Shown one piece after another: positions 1 to 9,094 of a stretch of 64,000 nucleotides of DNA. The DNA is from Pigmentiphaga aceris (GTDB lineage: Bacteria; Pseudomonadota; Gammaproteobacteria; Burkholderiales; Burkholderiaceae_B). Each line of letters starts with the position of its first letter. Position 1 is the first letter of the stretch. The notes under the pieces are model-generated. The model had not been told where the DNA came from, made no database searches, and was given only the letters and a program-made list of their open reading frames with translations. The stretch spans positions 5,146,001 to 5,210,000 of the forward strand of contig NZ_CP043046.1 of assembly GCF_008119665.1 (NCBI RefSeq), given 5' to 3'. Both the position numbers and the translations under genes were made by a program.

Positions 1-1584
1 TACGGCGTGCAGCAACACCTGTCGGAAGGACTTGGGGTACCGGCGGAGAACATCCGTGTGGTGTCGCCTTTCGTGGGCGGTGCGTTTGGTTCTTCGCTCA
101 AGCCCAACTACTACCCGTCGTTGACGGCCATGGCCGCACGCGAACTCAAGCGCCCGGTGAAAGTTGTGTTCACCCGTGCCCAGATGTTCACCGGCCACGG
201 CTATCGGCCACACACCATCCAGAAGGTGGCGCTGGGTGCCGATGCACAGGGCAAGTTGCAGTCGATCATTCACGAGGCCTTCCACAACACCTCGTCCTTC
301 GAGCCGTTCTCGGACGCCACCACCAGCTTCCTTCGGCAGGTGTATGCGTGCCCGAACCTGGATGCCCCCCTGAAGATCGCGGCAACCGATTTGCCCACGC
401 CGACATGGATGCGCGCCCCGGGTGCGGTCAGTGGCATGTTCGCGCTGGAAAGCGCGATGGACGAGCTGTCGTATGCATTGAAGATCGATCCGCTGGACCT
501 GCGCCTGATCAACTACGCCGAAGTCGACCCGGAAAGCGGCAAGCCGTTTTCCAGCAAGGCACTGCGTGAGTGCTATCGCATGGGCGCAGAGAAATTCGGC
601 TGGCGACAGCGCAACCCCGAACCGCGTTCGATGCGCGACGGCAAGTTGCTGGTGGGCTGGGGCATGGCAACCAGTGTCTGGGGTGCGTTCCAGCAATCCG
701 CCAGCGCACGCATCACTTATCACGCAGACGGCACGGCCAACGTGGCCAGCGCCACCAGCGACATCGGACCAGGCACTTATACGGTCATGACGATGATCGC
801 CGCCGAATTCCTGGGCTTGCATCTGGACCAGGTGAAGTTCGAACTGGGTGACACCCGGCAACCGCGCGCCCCGGCGCAAGGTGGGTCGTGGACGACATCC
901 AGTGTGGGCTCGGCTGTGCAAGGCGCGGCACTGACAATCACGGCACGACTGCTGGACATGGCAAACAAGGATGCCGGTTCACCGCTGCAAGGCGTGGCGG
1001 CAGCGGATGTCGAGATGCTTGATGGCCGTCTGCGTGTGAAGAACGATTCGTCGCGGTCCATCGATATTGCCGAGTTGATGAAACGCACCGGCACCACCGA
1101 GATCACCGAGACCTTCGATTCCAAGCCATCGCCCGAACGCGCGAAGTTTGCATCGCTGGCCCACGGTGCGCAGTTCGTGGAAGTGAAGGTAGACCCGGAC
1201 CTGGGTACGATCAAGGTGACCCGCGTGCTTGAGATCACCGCCTGCGGCAAGATCCTGAATCCGCTGGCATCGCACAGCCAGGAGATCGGCGGCGTGGTCT
1301 GGGGCATCGGCATGGCACTCGAAGAAGCCACCGAGGTGGACCATCGCTACGGCCGCATGATGACCGCCAGCTTGCAGCACTACCACGTGCCGGTGAATGC
1401 CGACATCCATTCGATCGAGACGATTTTTGTCGAGGAAGATGACACGGTGGTCAATCCGCTGGGGGTCAAAGGCATGGGTGAACTTGGCATGGTCGGCATT
1501 CCGGCGGCGATTGCCAACGCGGTGTTCCACGCGACAGGAAAACGTGTTCGTGACCTGCCGATCACGCCGGAGAAGCTGCTGTAA
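1..1584 (+). CDS. Xanthine dehydrogenase/aldehyde oxidase family molybdopterin-binding subunit (5' end outside window)
   Basis: This is the C-terminal part of a large molybdenum-cofactor-binding subunit of the xanthine dehydrogenase/CO dehydrogenase superfamily. The reading frame is open from base 1, so the true start lies upstream; the first in-window GTG at 7 is internal. The motif GGAFGSS near the visible N-terminus, and the ending region with NPLGVKGMGELG (which contains the conserved catalytic-type GlnGluLeu-like GMGEL segment), are typical of the family. About 527 residues are visible of a usual 700 to 780. The enzyme oxidises aldehydes or N-heterocycles, with electrons passing to [2Fe-2S] and FAD subunits presumably encoded upstream. 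The XdhC maturation gene follows 200 bp downstream. The substrate cannot be told from sequence. Confidence 0.9.
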   Translation, partial: YGVQQHLSEGLGVPAENIRVVSPFVGGAFGSSLKPNYYPSLTAMAARELKRPVKVVFTRAQMFTGHGYRPHTIQKVALGADAQGKLQSIIHEAFHNTSSFEPFSDATTSFLRQVYACPNLDAPLKIAATDLPTPTWMRAPGAVSGMFALESAMDELSYALKIDPLDLRLINYAEVDPESGKPFSSKALRECYRMGAEKFGWRQRNPEPRSMRDGKLLVGWGMATSVWGAFQQSASARITYHADGTANVASATSDIGPGTYTVMTMIAAEFLGLHLDQVKFELGDTRQPRAPAQGGSWTTSSVGSAVQGAALTITARLLDMANKDAGSPLQGVAAADVEMLDGRLRVKNDSSRSIDIAELMKRTGTTEITETFDSKPSPERAKFASLAHGAQFVEVKVDPDLGTIKVTRVLEITACGKILNPLASHSQEIGGVVWGIGMALEEATEVDHRYGRMMTASLQHYHVPVNADIHSIETIFVEEDDTVVNPLGVKGMGELGMVGIPAAIANAVFHATGKRVRDLPITPEKLL

Positions 1585-1593
1585 ACGTGGTCT

Positions 1594-1631
1594 GAAAGTT
1601 GCTTTGAGAAAGTTGCTTTGAATTGCTTTGA
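1594..1631. repeat. Short tandem repeat between the Mo-hydroxylase gene and xdhC
   Basis: A 14-bp unit (gaaagttgctttga) occurs twice back to back at 1594-1607 and 1608-1621. A degenerate third copy (attgctttga) ends at 1631. It lies in the 200-bp gap before xdhC. No function is visible; it may be slippage-generated. Confidence 0.7.
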
Positions 1632-1784
1632 AACTGCCCACGGAAGCTCGTGATGGCAAAGCCGCCCGGATGGGGAATGCACCTTGCAGATGCATCAACA
1701 CTCGGGCGGCAACGAATACAGGTGGCGTTGTGCCGCACAACGCCTGCAAGGGTTTTTTGGTAAGAACAAGGCAAGGACAGGGAT

Positions 1785-2801
1785 ATGGACAACATCGATG
1801 TCATGGTGCTGCGAGCAGCGCGCGACTGGCGTGCGGCGGGCCAGCGCGTACTGCTGGCTACTGTGGTCAGAACATGGGGCTCCTCCCCTCGCCCGATCGG
1901 GGCCATGATGGCCTTGCGCGAAGACGGCCGCGCCGTCGGCAGCGTGTCGGGCGGCTGCATTGAAGACGATCTGATCTATCGCTACACCCGCGCGCATGGT
2001 GACCAGCTCCAGCCAACAGGTGCGACCGAGGTGGTGCGCTATGGCATCAACGCAGACGAGGCGCACCGCTTCGGCCTGCCCTGTGGCGGCACGCTGGAAC
2101 TGGTGCTGGAATTTGCGCCATCGCATGAAGATCTGCACACGCTGGTCAGCAGACTGGAAGCGGGTGAACTGGTGCGGCGCACGCTGAATCTGGCGGATGG
2201 CAACGTGTTGCTCGAACGCCCGGACGCGCACACGGCGCTTCGCTTTGAAGATGGATACCTGGTCAACACCCTGGGCCCCGAATACCGCATGCTGCTGATT
2301 GGCGCAGGCGCGCTGGCCGAGTATGTATCGACCATGGCGCAATTCAATGGTTTTTCCGTCACGGTCTGCGATCCGCGTGTCGAATACATGGACGCCTGGG
2401 CCGTGCCCGGTGTGCACAAAGACACCCAGATGCCGGACGACGCGGTGGTGTCCTTCCGGCCGGATCAGCGCAGCTGCATCGTGGCCCTGACCCACGACCC
2501 AAAGCTGGACGACCTGGCGCTCTTGGAAGCCCTGCACAGCGAGGCGTTCTACGTCGGTGCAATCGGCTCACGGCGCAACAACCAGGGACGACGCGAGCGC
2601 TTGATGATCCACTTCGGTGAGACGGAAGCGTCGCTTGCAAAGCTGCGTGGGCCGATCGGCATCTACATCGGCAGCAAGACACCTGCCGAGATCGCAGTCA
2701 GTGTGATGGCGGAAATCCTGGCAGTGAAAAACGGCGTTCAGCTACCCGGCGAAATGTCGGTGGCGCAGGCCAAGGAACGCCACGAGGCACCTGCTTTGTA
2801 A
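1785..2801 (+). CDS. XdhC/CoxF family molybdenum-hydroxylase maturation protein
   Basis: A 338-residue protein of the XdhC family, which binds and sulfurates the molybdenum cofactor before insertion into xanthine-dehydrogenase-type enzymes. The N-terminal XdhC/CoxI domain has the GGCIEDDL segment (about residues 49-56). The C-terminal Rossmann domain shows LLIGAGALAEY (about residues 168-178) and AIGSRRNNQGRRERL near residue 260. The ATG at 1785 has a purine-rich ribosome site (AAGGACAGGG) just upstream. The position directly after the Mo-binding subunit supports a dedicated maturation role for that enzyme. The family call is firm; the partner assignment is from context. Confidence 0.92.
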   Translation: MDNIDVMVLRAARDWRAAGQRVLLATVVRTWGSSPRPIGAMMALREDGRAVGSVSGGCIEDDLIYRYTRAHGDQLQPTGATEVVRYGINADEAHRFGLPCGGTLELVLEFAPSHEDLHTLVSRLEAGELVRRTLNLADGNVLLERPDAHTALRFEDGYLVNTLGPEYRMLLIGAGALAEYVSTMAQFNGFSVTVCDPRVEYMDAWAVPGVHKDTQMPDDAVVSFRPDQRSCIVALTHDPKLDDLALLEALHSEAFYVGAIGSRRNNQGRRERLMIHFGETEASLAKLRGPIGIYIGSKTPAEIAVSVMAEILAVKNGVQLPGEMSVAQAKERHEAPAL

Positions 2802-2826
2802 GGCCGCATACATTCGCAGAAGCCGA

Positions 2827-3744
2827 CTAGTCCTCGTGGCGCAGCGCGGCAATCAGCAAGGCCATTGCCCCCGACGGTTGCCGTCGGCTGGGGTAATACA
2901 GATGGTGTCCGGACCAATACGGACACCAGTCTTCAAGCACGGAAACCAGATGCCCCGCCTTCACGTAAGGCTGCGCCAGATCTTCTGGCACATAAGCCAG
3001 CCCCAGGCCTGCCACGGCCGCATCACGACAGTCGTAAATGCTGTTGTAGATAAGTTGACCATCGACGCGCACATTCACCAGACGATCGCCCTTTCCGAAC
3101 TCCCATACCCACACGCCACCATAGGTCGGCAGCCGCAGGTTGATGCAGTTATGCAGCATCAAATCTTCAGGCTTTTTGGGAATCGGACGATTGGCAAAGT
3201 AGTGCTTGGTGGCGACGGCAGAAAAACGAACGTCAGGGCTGATGCGCACCGCGATCATGTCCTGGGCCACGGCTTCGCCAAGCCGCACGCCCGCATCGAA
3301 CTGTTCGGCAGCAATATCGGTGAACGCACTGTTGGCGGACAGCTCCACCTTGATGCCGGGATACATCGGCAGAAATTTCTTCAGCTTGGGCGCAAGCGCG
3401 GTGCGGATTGCATAACCCGATGCAGTGATTCTGATCGTGCCCGTCGGACTGTCACGCAGTTCCGACAAGGCGGCGAGTTCAGCATCGATTTCCTCGAACT
3501 GCGGAGCCACCGTCAACAGCAGACGTTCACCTGCTTCGGTAGGCAGCACCCGGCGCGAATTGCGCGCCAGCAGGCGGACACCCACCGTTTTTTCCAAGCC
3601 GCTGACGGCATGGCTGACAGCAGTCTGCGACAGGCCCAGCCGCGCGCCGGCACGCGTAAAGCTGCCCTCACGCGCCACGGCAAAAAATGCCTTCAATCCG
3701 CCGAAAGAATTGCGAAGTAAATCGTCTTGCATAGAAGCCCGCAT
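2827..3744 (-). CDS. LysR-family transcriptional regulator
   Basis: A 305-residue LysR-type regulator. The N-terminal winged helix-turn-helix (about residues 15-75) contains LGLSQTAVSHAVSGLEKTVG, followed by a typical substrate-binding domain. It converges on xdhC with a 25-bp gap and is divergent from the metallo-beta-lactamase-fold gene at 4012, so the 267-bp gap between them probably carries its operator. Start candidates are the ATGs at 3744 and 3732; neither has a strong ribosome site. The target genes are not known; the neighbours on either side are the natural candidates. Confidence 0.9.
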   Translation of the reverse strand: MRASMQDDLLRNSFGGLKAFFAVAREGSFTRAGARLGLSQTAVSHAVSGLEKTVGVRLLARNSRRVLPTEAGERLLLTVAPQFEEIDAELAALSELRDSPTGTIRITASGYAIRTALAPKLKKFLPMYPGIKVELSANSAFTDIAAEQFDAGVRLGEAVAQDMIAVRISPDVRFSAVATKHYFANRPIPKKPEDLMLHNCINLRLPTYGGVWVWEFGKGDRLVNVRVDGQLIYNSIYDCRDAAVAGLGLAYVPEDLAQPYVKAGHLVSVLEDWCPYWSGHHLYYPSRRQPSGAMALLIAALRHED

Positions 3745-4011
3745 TGCCGGAGTAACTGACGAGATTGGACATCAGGCGGCATCAAACATTTCATCGCCAG
3801 CGCAAAAAACTTATCGCCCGATCCGCTGATTTTCTTGCCTGATCCGATGAATCAGGAAATTTTTACCGGAAGTATCCGGTCTGCTGAATACAGTGAAACA
3901 CACCCTACCGATCACCATGACACGCAAGCACCTGACTTTCACCCGCAAAACACCGGCCATCTTGATACACGCGGCGTCTTCAGCCCAAGCTCATACACAG
4001 GCGCTGACACA

Positions 4012-5142
4012 ATGACGCGCAACAAGCTCCGCAGGTTTCTGATTGCCATCCTTGTTGTGGTCGCCCTCGTTGTATTGGGTGGCCTGGCCTACTTGCAGCA
4101 CCCCTTGTTCGGAAAACTGCCCAGCGGCGAACGGCTTGCACAGATCGCAAAGTCGCCCAACCAGGCCAACGGCACCTTCCGCAACCAGATCGACACCCCC
4201 ATGCTGACCACCGATGAAAGCCAGGTGTCGATGTGGATGGGCACCATTTTCGGTGCCAACAACAACGCGCGTCCCTCAGCCGACATTCCCGCCACCAAGA
4301 CCGACCTCAAGGCACTGGATGTATCGCAAGACCTGATCGTCTGGCTGGGCCATTCGTCCTACTTCGTGCAACTGGACGGCCAACGCATCCTGATCGATCC
4401 GGTGTTCAGCGTCAACGCAGCGCCCGTGCCGCGCGCGAACGTGGCGTTCGACGGCACCAGCATCTACACGGCAGACGACATGCCGGCGATCGACGCCCTG
4501 CTGATCAGCCACGACCACTACGATCACCTGGACTACCCGTCGATTCGGGCGCTTCAATCCAAAGTGAAAAAAGTCGTGGTCGGACTGGGCATCGGTGCCG
4601 ACTTCGAAGCCTGGGGCTACGACATGCAGACCGTGCACGAAGCCGATTGGTATGACACGGTGCCAGTGGGACCAACCCTGCAGATCAATGTCACCCCGGC
4701 CCGCCATTTTTCCGGCCGGACCTTCACCCGCGACCGCACCTTGTGGGCAGGCTTTGCGCTGGTGTCATCGCAGCGCCGAATCTTCTTCAGCGGTGACTCG
4801 GGTTACGGCCCCCACTTCGCCGACATCGGCCAGCGCTTCGGCCCCTTCGACTGGGTGGCCGTGGACATGGGCCAGTACGACCCGCGCTGGGCGAATGTGC
4901 ACATGAATCCCGAGCAGGCGTCGCAGGCAGCGAAGGATTTGCGTGCGCGGGTGCTGGCCCCTGCGCACGTGGGCCGCTTCTCGCTGGCACCGCATGATTG
5001 GGATGATCCGCTGAAGCGCATCAGCGCGGCGGGTGGTGGTGATCGTGGGTATGAGCTGTGGACGCCGCAGATCGGTCAGACGATGTATCTGGATGGACGA
5101 GCGCAGAGGTTCAAGGCGTGGTGGGAGGGAGTTGGGGGGTAG
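4012..5142 (+). CDS. Membrane-anchored MBL-fold metallohydrolase (UlaG/NAPE-PLD-like)
   Basis: A metallo-beta-lactamase-fold enzyme of 376 residues from the ATG at 4012. An uncleaved N-terminal membrane segment (about residues 8-27, rich in V, L and I) probably tethers it with the catalytic domain outside the cytoplasm. The metal-binding signature HDHYDHLD follows at about residue 170. Further metal ligands lie in ARHFSGRTF and FFSGDSGYG. The overall layout matches the L-ascorbate-6-phosphate lactonase / N-acyl-PE phospholipase D group. An upstream in-frame ATG at 3835 exists, but the 59 extra residues do not look like protein and would cross the divergent promoter region. The substrate is unknown. 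Confidence 0.85.
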   Translation: MTRNKLRRFLIAILVVVALVVLGGLAYLQHPLFGKLPSGERLAQIAKSPNQANGTFRNQIDTPMLTTDESQVSMWMGTIFGANNNARPSADIPATKTDLKALDVSQDLIVWLGHSSYFVQLDGQRILIDPVFSVNAAPVPRANVAFDGTSIYTADDMPAIDALLISHDHYDHLDYPSIRALQSKVKKVVVGLGIGADFEAWGYDMQTVHEADWYDTVPVGPTLQINVTPARHFSGRTFTRDRTLWAGFALVSSQRRIFFSGDSGYGPHFADIGQRFGPFDWVAVDMGQYDPRWANVHMNPEQASQAAKDLRARVLAPAHVGRFSLAPHDWDDPLKRISAAGGGDRGYELWTPQIGQTMYLDGRAQRFKAWWEGVGG

Positions 5143-5157
5143 CAGCGACCCAACTCA

Positions 5158-5637
5158 TCAAACCAACTCATACGTCTGATCAGCCAAACGCCGCACGATG
5201 ACACGGTCAGTAGTTGGAATGTGAGGAAGAGCCTCCCTGGTTGCTTCAAGGTGGCCCCACAACTCATCGTGACGAACGCACGTGAATTCATACGTAGGAT
5301 CGCACGCGATATCAAAGTGAGGGCGGGGATCGTTTATGTAGAAAGAGATAGCGTAAAAGATCAGCGGATGCTTTGGGTTTACCGCGTTGTCCCAACACCG
5401 CCAAAAATCGGGATGCTTTGCTCGAAACCAGCGTTCTGCATGTGCGATGGCATTTTTCGAGTCATCCCACGCCAGTTGAGCTGGTGCCTGAGCAGCCTGA
5501 AGGTAAGGTCGTGGGTCCGACCCTTTGGGGTGCTGCACATAGATCAGCTGGGTTCCAAATTGGAATTCGCATTGGGATGTTGAGGCATCAACATCCCAAT
5601 GACCGATCATGGGAGCAATCTGGAAATCGATGATCAC
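5158..5637 (-). CDS. Hypothetical protein
   Basis: A 159-residue soluble protein that I do not recognise, convergent with the preceding hydrolase gene. It is rich in W, H, D and P in its middle part. The start is a GTG at 5637 or an ATG at 5610; neither has a convincing ribosome site. Base composition is visibly lower in GC than the neighbours, and it sits beside hipBA and a tRNA gene, which suggests an acquired patch. It could be an immunity-like or phage-derived protein, but nothing in the sequence proves that. Confidence 0.55.
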   Translation of the reverse strand: MIIDFQIAPMIGHWDVDASTSQCEFQFGTQLIYVQHPKGSDPRPYLQAAQAPAQLAWDDSKNAIAHAERWFRAKHPDFWRCWDNAVNPKHPLIFYAISFYINDPRPHFDIACDPTYEFTCVRHDELWGHLEATREALPHIPTTDRVIVRRLADQTYELV

Positions 5638-5759
5638 GGATATTTTCGGGTCGACATAAACGGCCAGCTAGCGAAGATGACTCGCGTCGTGCTGGAACAA
5701 GTTCCAACAATCATATGCTCCTTGTTCATGCTGAACAGCCATCGATCAGTGAACAATAA

Positions 5760-5805
5760 TTGCTCCCTTGAGAACACAAAACTATAATTAATGCTCTCAA
5801 GGGAG
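5760..5805 (+). promoter_or_regulatory. hipBA promoter with overlapping operator palindrome
   Basis: A sigma70-like promoter, TTGCTC (5760-5765), 17-bp spacer, TATAAT (5783-5788), is bracketed by a perfect 11-bp inverted repeat: CTCCCTTGAGA at 5763-5773 and TCTCAAGGGAG at 5795-5805. The arms cover the -35 edge and the expected transcription start. This is what an autorepressing HipB-type operator would look like. Confidence 0.75.
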
Positions 5806-5813
5806 TGCTAATT

Positions 5814-6140
5814 TTGGAGCTGCCGACCCCGCTACCCGTGGAACGTGCGATCCGCAAGCTTGGGAGCGACATCTCTCTGGCTCGCAGGCGACGTCACATT
5901 TCTCAGGCCTCGCTTGCCGAGCGTATGGGCGCGTCGCTGTCCACCGTACGCCGGATGGAGAAAGGCGATATCAAGGTACCTATCCATTTCTTCGCCCGAG
6001 CTTTGCACGTATTCGGCGAGATTCGGGCACTTGAGCACCTGCTGGACACACCGAACGACGAGATCGGGCTGACACTGATGGACGAGCGTTTGCCCAAACG
6101 CGTGCGCGGCAAATCCGGTGGATCTTCTGGAGCAATGTGA
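5814..6140 (+). CDS. hipB: HipB-like antitoxin (XRE-family repressor)
   Basis: A helix-turn-helix antitoxin of about 108 residues with an XRE domain (SQASLAERMGASLSTVRRME) in its first half. The family neutralises HipA kinase and represses the operon. I prefer the TTG at 5814 because AAGGGAG at 5799-5805 sits 8 nt before it. The upstream GTG at 5805 overlaps the operator arm and has no spacing for a ribosome site. The gene ends by overlapping the hipA start (TGATG), as is usual for this toxin-antitoxin pair. Confidence 0.85.
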   Translation: MELPTPLPVERAIRKLGSDISLARRRRHISQASLAERMGASLSTVRRMEKGDIKVPIHFFARALHVFGEIRALEHLLDTPNDEIGLTLMDERLPKRVRGKSGGSSGAM

Positions 6141-7429
6141 TGGCAGTCGCCACGCCTGTCCGACAACAAATTCAGGTGTCCATCGGCAAGGCTGGCTCGC
6201 CGCTCGGCGCCCTAGTATACGTACGGCAAGGCCAGCGCCAACACTGCGCCTTCGCCTACGACGAAACTTGGCTGTCCAACCCTGCAAGCTTCAACGTATC
6301 GGCTGACCTGCAACTGATGCCTGGTCATCAGCCACACAAAGCTGCGTCGCCTCATGACTCCGTATTTCATGGTGCGTTAGCCGATACCACGCCCGATGCC
6401 TGGGGCCGCCGCGTCATCGCCCGCGACCACGCCAAGCGCCGACGCACTGACCAGAAACCTCAGCCTCTGACCGAGTTGGACTATCTGCTCGCGGTCGATG
6501 ACTTCAGCCGTATTGGTGCGTTACGCCTACGAGATCCTGAAGGCATATGGCACAGAACGGTGCCAGAAGGACACCGTTCTACCCCACCGTTGATTGAGCT
6601 TGCCCACATATATCAAGCCAGCCAGGCAGTCGAGCGCGGACAAGAAACTGCCGAGGACTTGCGGTATCTGCAAGGCAAAGGCACATCGCTGGGTGGCATG
6701 CGTCCCAAATGCACGATCGTGGACGAAGATGGCTGGCTTGCGATCGGCAAGTTTCCCAGCGTGAACGATACGCGCAGCGTCACGCGTGGCGAGGTGTTGG
6801 CGCTGAAGCTAGCGCAACTGGCGGGCATTGATGCGGCACCTGCGCGCATCGTCTCATTGGCGGATGTATCGGTAGCCGTCATCCGACGATTTGATCGGGA
6901 TGGCAATGACGGTCGTATTCCCTATCAGTCAGCAGCATCGCTCTTGCAGGCGTCTCGCGAGGAGGACCGCAGCTACACGGAAATTGCAGATGCCATTCGC
7001 TCCCATGGCCACGCCCCAACACGGGATTTGCGACAACTCTGGCGTCGCCTGGTCTTCAACCTGTTGATTACCAATGTGGACGATCACCTGCAAAACCATG
7101 GGTTTCTGCATGTGGAACATGGATTGTGGCGACTTGCGCCTGCGTTCGACATCAATCCGTTCCCGGACAAGGAACGGGAGTCAAAAACGTGGCTGTCCGA
7201 GGAAGACGGGCCAATCACAGACGTGCACATGTTGCTGGCTCGGGCACCCTACTTTGGGCTGGATAAGCAGCAAGCGCTTATCACCCTGGCCGAGGTCCAT
7301 GCGTCAGTAGCAAGCTGGCGAAGGATCGCTCGTGGTCCTGAGGTTGGACTGCGCGCAGAGGAACTGGATGACTTTGCGGCAGCATTCGAACATGAACAGA
7401 TCGATATAGCTGCCATGCTGCTCAGATAA
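6140..7429 (+). CDS. hipA: HipA-family serine/threonine kinase toxin
   Basis: A 429-residue HipA-type kinase. In the best-known case the family phosphorylates glutamyl-tRNA synthetase and induces growth arrest or persistence. Visible family landmarks are an N-terminal HipA_N domain with the segment HGALADTTPDAWGRR (about residues 78-92), the glycine-rich KGTSLGGMRPK loop (about residue 180), and the catalytic-type NVDDHLQNHGF segment (about residue 315) followed by the DINP metal motif. The ATG at 6140 overlaps the antitoxin stop, with GGAG just upstream. All of these segments are present, so the toxin looks intact. The start of tRNA-Gly lies 28 bp downstream. Confidence 0.93.
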   Translation: MAVATPVRQQIQVSIGKAGSPLGALVYVRQGQRQHCAFAYDETWLSNPASFNVSADLQLMPGHQPHKAASPHDSVFHGALADTTPDAWGRRVIARDHAKRRRTDQKPQPLTELDYLLAVDDFSRIGALRLRDPEGIWHRTVPEGHRSTPPLIELAHIYQASQAVERGQETAEDLRYLQGKGTSLGGMRPKCTIVDEDGWLAIGKFPSVNDTRSVTRGEVLALKLAQLAGIDAAPARIVSLADVSVAVIRRFDRDGNDGRIPYQSAASLLQASREEDRSYTEIADAIRSHGHAPTRDLRQLWRRLVFNLLITNVDDHLQNHGFLHVEHGLWRLAPAFDINPFPDKERESKTWLSEEDGPITDVHMLLARAPYFGLDKQQALITLAEVHASVASWRRIARGPEVGLRAEELDDFAAAFEHEQIDIAAMLLR

Positions 7430-7456
7430 GGCGTCAGCCGAGAATCTGAGAGGAGA

Positions 7457-7530
7457 TGGAGCGGGTGATGGGAATCGAACCCACGCTATCTGCTTGGGAA
7501 GCAGAAGTTCTACCATTGAACTACACCCGC
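7457..7530 (-). tRNA. tRNA-Gly (anticodon CCC)
   Basis: The minus strand folds as a complete cloverleaf: acceptor stem GCGGGTG/CACCCGC, D arm GTTC/GAAC, anticodon stem TCTGC/GCAGA with loop TTCCCAA, and T arm GTGGG/CCCAT with loop TTCGATT. The discriminator is T, and CCA is encoded at 7457-7459. The anticodon at loop positions 34-36 is CCC. The adjacent hipBA patch makes it a possible integration landmark. Confidence 0.95.
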
Positions 7531-7699
7531 ATCGGCAGAATTCTAGCATCGCCACAGGCGCAAAAACACCGCGTTCTGGCCCTTGGATCAACCCCTGTCA
7601 GCCATCTGGCTCCGCATGGAATAAACTGGGAGACCGGCGGCTTCTGTCGCCAGGCTGCAATCGGCCAGCCTTACAGACCCGACCCCTCGAATCGATTCC

Positions 7700-8806
7700 A
7701 TGAGCTCCGTGACTACAGATACTCCCCTCGCCTTCCGGCAGACGCCGTCTTCCAAGGCTCGAATCCTGGCCGAACGCGATGCGATTCTGGCCAATCCGGG
7801 CTTTGGCAAGCATTTCACCGACCACATGGTCTCGATTGACTGGACCGTGGAAGCCGGTTGGCACGACGCGCAGGTGACGCCGTATGGCCCCCTGCTGCTC
7901 GACCCGGCTGCGTCTGTCCTGCATTACGGCCAGGAAATTTTTGAAGGCATGAAGGCGTATCGCCATGCTGATGGCTCGATCTGGACCTTCCGTCCGGAAG
8001 CCAATGGCGCGCGTCTGCAGCGTTCGGCCAAGCGCCTGGCGCTGCCGGAATTGCCGATCGATCTGTTTGTGGAATCGGTTCGCCAATTGGTGAAGATTGA
8101 TGCCAACTGGGTGCCGTCGGCTCCTGAGACCAGCTTGTATCTGCGTCCGTTCATGATCGCCAATGAAACCTTCCTGGGCGTGCGCTCTGCACAGAAGGCG
8201 GCTTATTACGTGATCGCCAGCCCGGCGGGTCCGTATTTCGCCAAGGGCGTGGCGCCGGTTGCCATCTGGGTGTCCAGCGACTACGCGCGTGCGGCCAAGG
8301 GCGGTACGGGGGCGGCTAAGTGTGGCGGCAATTACGCTGCATCGTTGCTGCCGCAGATGGAAGCATCGGAACATGGTTGCGCACAGGTGCTGTTCTGCGA
8401 TCCGCAGGAAGGCAAGTATCTGGAAGAGCTGGGCGGCATGAATGTGTTCCTGGTGATGAAGGACGGTACGCTGGTGACGCCTGAACTGTCGGGCAGCATT
8501 CTGGAAGGCGTGACGCGTTCCAGCATTCTGCAATTGGCCCGCGACCGTGGCATGAAGGTTGAAGAACGCAAGGTGACGCTGGATGAATGGCGTCGTGGCT
8601 TCGAGACCGGTGACGTGGCCGAGGCGTTTGCCTGCGGCACCGCAGCGGTGGTGACGCCGATCGGCGCGTTGAAGGCCAAGGACTTCGAAGTGGGTGACAT
8701 CTCGGCCCCGGCTGGCAAGGTGACCATGTCGCTGCGCCAGGAACTGACCGACATTCAGTATGGCCGTCTGCCGGATACGCACGGCTGGATGACCCGTCTG
8801 GTCTAA
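7700..8806 (+). CDS. ilvE: Branched-chain amino acid aminotransferase
   Basis: A PLP-dependent fold-type IV aminotransferase (368 residues) that catalyses the last step of valine, leucine and isoleucine synthesis. EIFEGMKAYR (about residues 80-89) and the GTGAAKCGGNYAAS segment (about residues 203-216, with the PLP lysine) are typical of the longer bacterial/eukaryotic BCAT subgroup. It is a monocistronic core gene downstream of tRNA-Gly. The ATG at 7700 starts a protein of family-normal length. Confidence 0.93.
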   Translation: MSSVTTDTPLAFRQTPSSKARILAERDAILANPGFGKHFTDHMVSIDWTVEAGWHDAQVTPYGPLLLDPAASVLHYGQEIFEGMKAYRHADGSIWTFRPEANGARLQRSAKRLALPELPIDLFVESVRQLVKIDANWVPSAPETSLYLRPFMIANETFLGVRSAQKAAYYVIASPAGPYFAKGVAPVAIWVSSDYARAAKGGTGAAKCGGNYAASLLPQMEASEHGCAQVLFCDPQEGKYLEELGGMNVFLVMKDGTLVTPELSGSILEGVTRSSILQLARDRGMKVEERKVTLDEWRRGFETGDVAEAFACGTAAVVTPIGALKAKDFEVGDISAPAGKVTMSLRQELTDIQYGRLPDTHGWMTRLV

Positions 8807-8829
8807 GCCGCTTGGCTTAAGTCAGACAA

Positions 8830-8866
8830 GCAGCGCAGGTCTGGGCGATCCCAGGACCTGCGCTGC
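8830..8866 (+). terminator. Hairpin after ilvE
   Basis: A strong GC-rich stem (gcagcgcaggtc / gacctgcgctgc around a TGGG/CCCA inner helix) begins 24 bp after the ilvE stop. There is no T-run after it, so it is either a Rho-type or mRNA-stabilising hairpin rather than a classical intrinsic terminator. Confidence 0.5.
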
Positions 8867-9049
8867 GAAAGAGCGCCACAACACGCACCGCGACAGTTAT
8901 CGCGGGCGTTGCCAGAACAGGTACCCTCACCCGCCGGGTTTTGTAGACAAGCGGGTGACGACTCGCCGCCTCCTGTGATTTCCATCGACCCAAACCGCCT
9001 GTCGGCATGGCTGTCCGGCTGGTTCGGGTCGTCTGAACAGGATTGTTTG

Positions 9050-9066
9050 CGTGCCGTCACGGCACG
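9050..9066. promoter_or_regulatory. Palindrome upstream of thiS
   Basis: A perfect 7-bp inverted repeat (cgtgccg-tca-cggcacg) lies about 28 bp before the thiS start, close to the presumed promoter. It could be an operator or a short leader hairpin. Confidence 0.4.
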
Positions 9067-9094
9067 TCCGGCCAACTCGCTTAAAATCGCGCCC

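Noticed and set aside
8867..9094. TPP riboswitch before thiS
   Set aside because: The thi-box core (CTGAGA) and partner segments are absent on the plus strand; only a short palindrome is visible.
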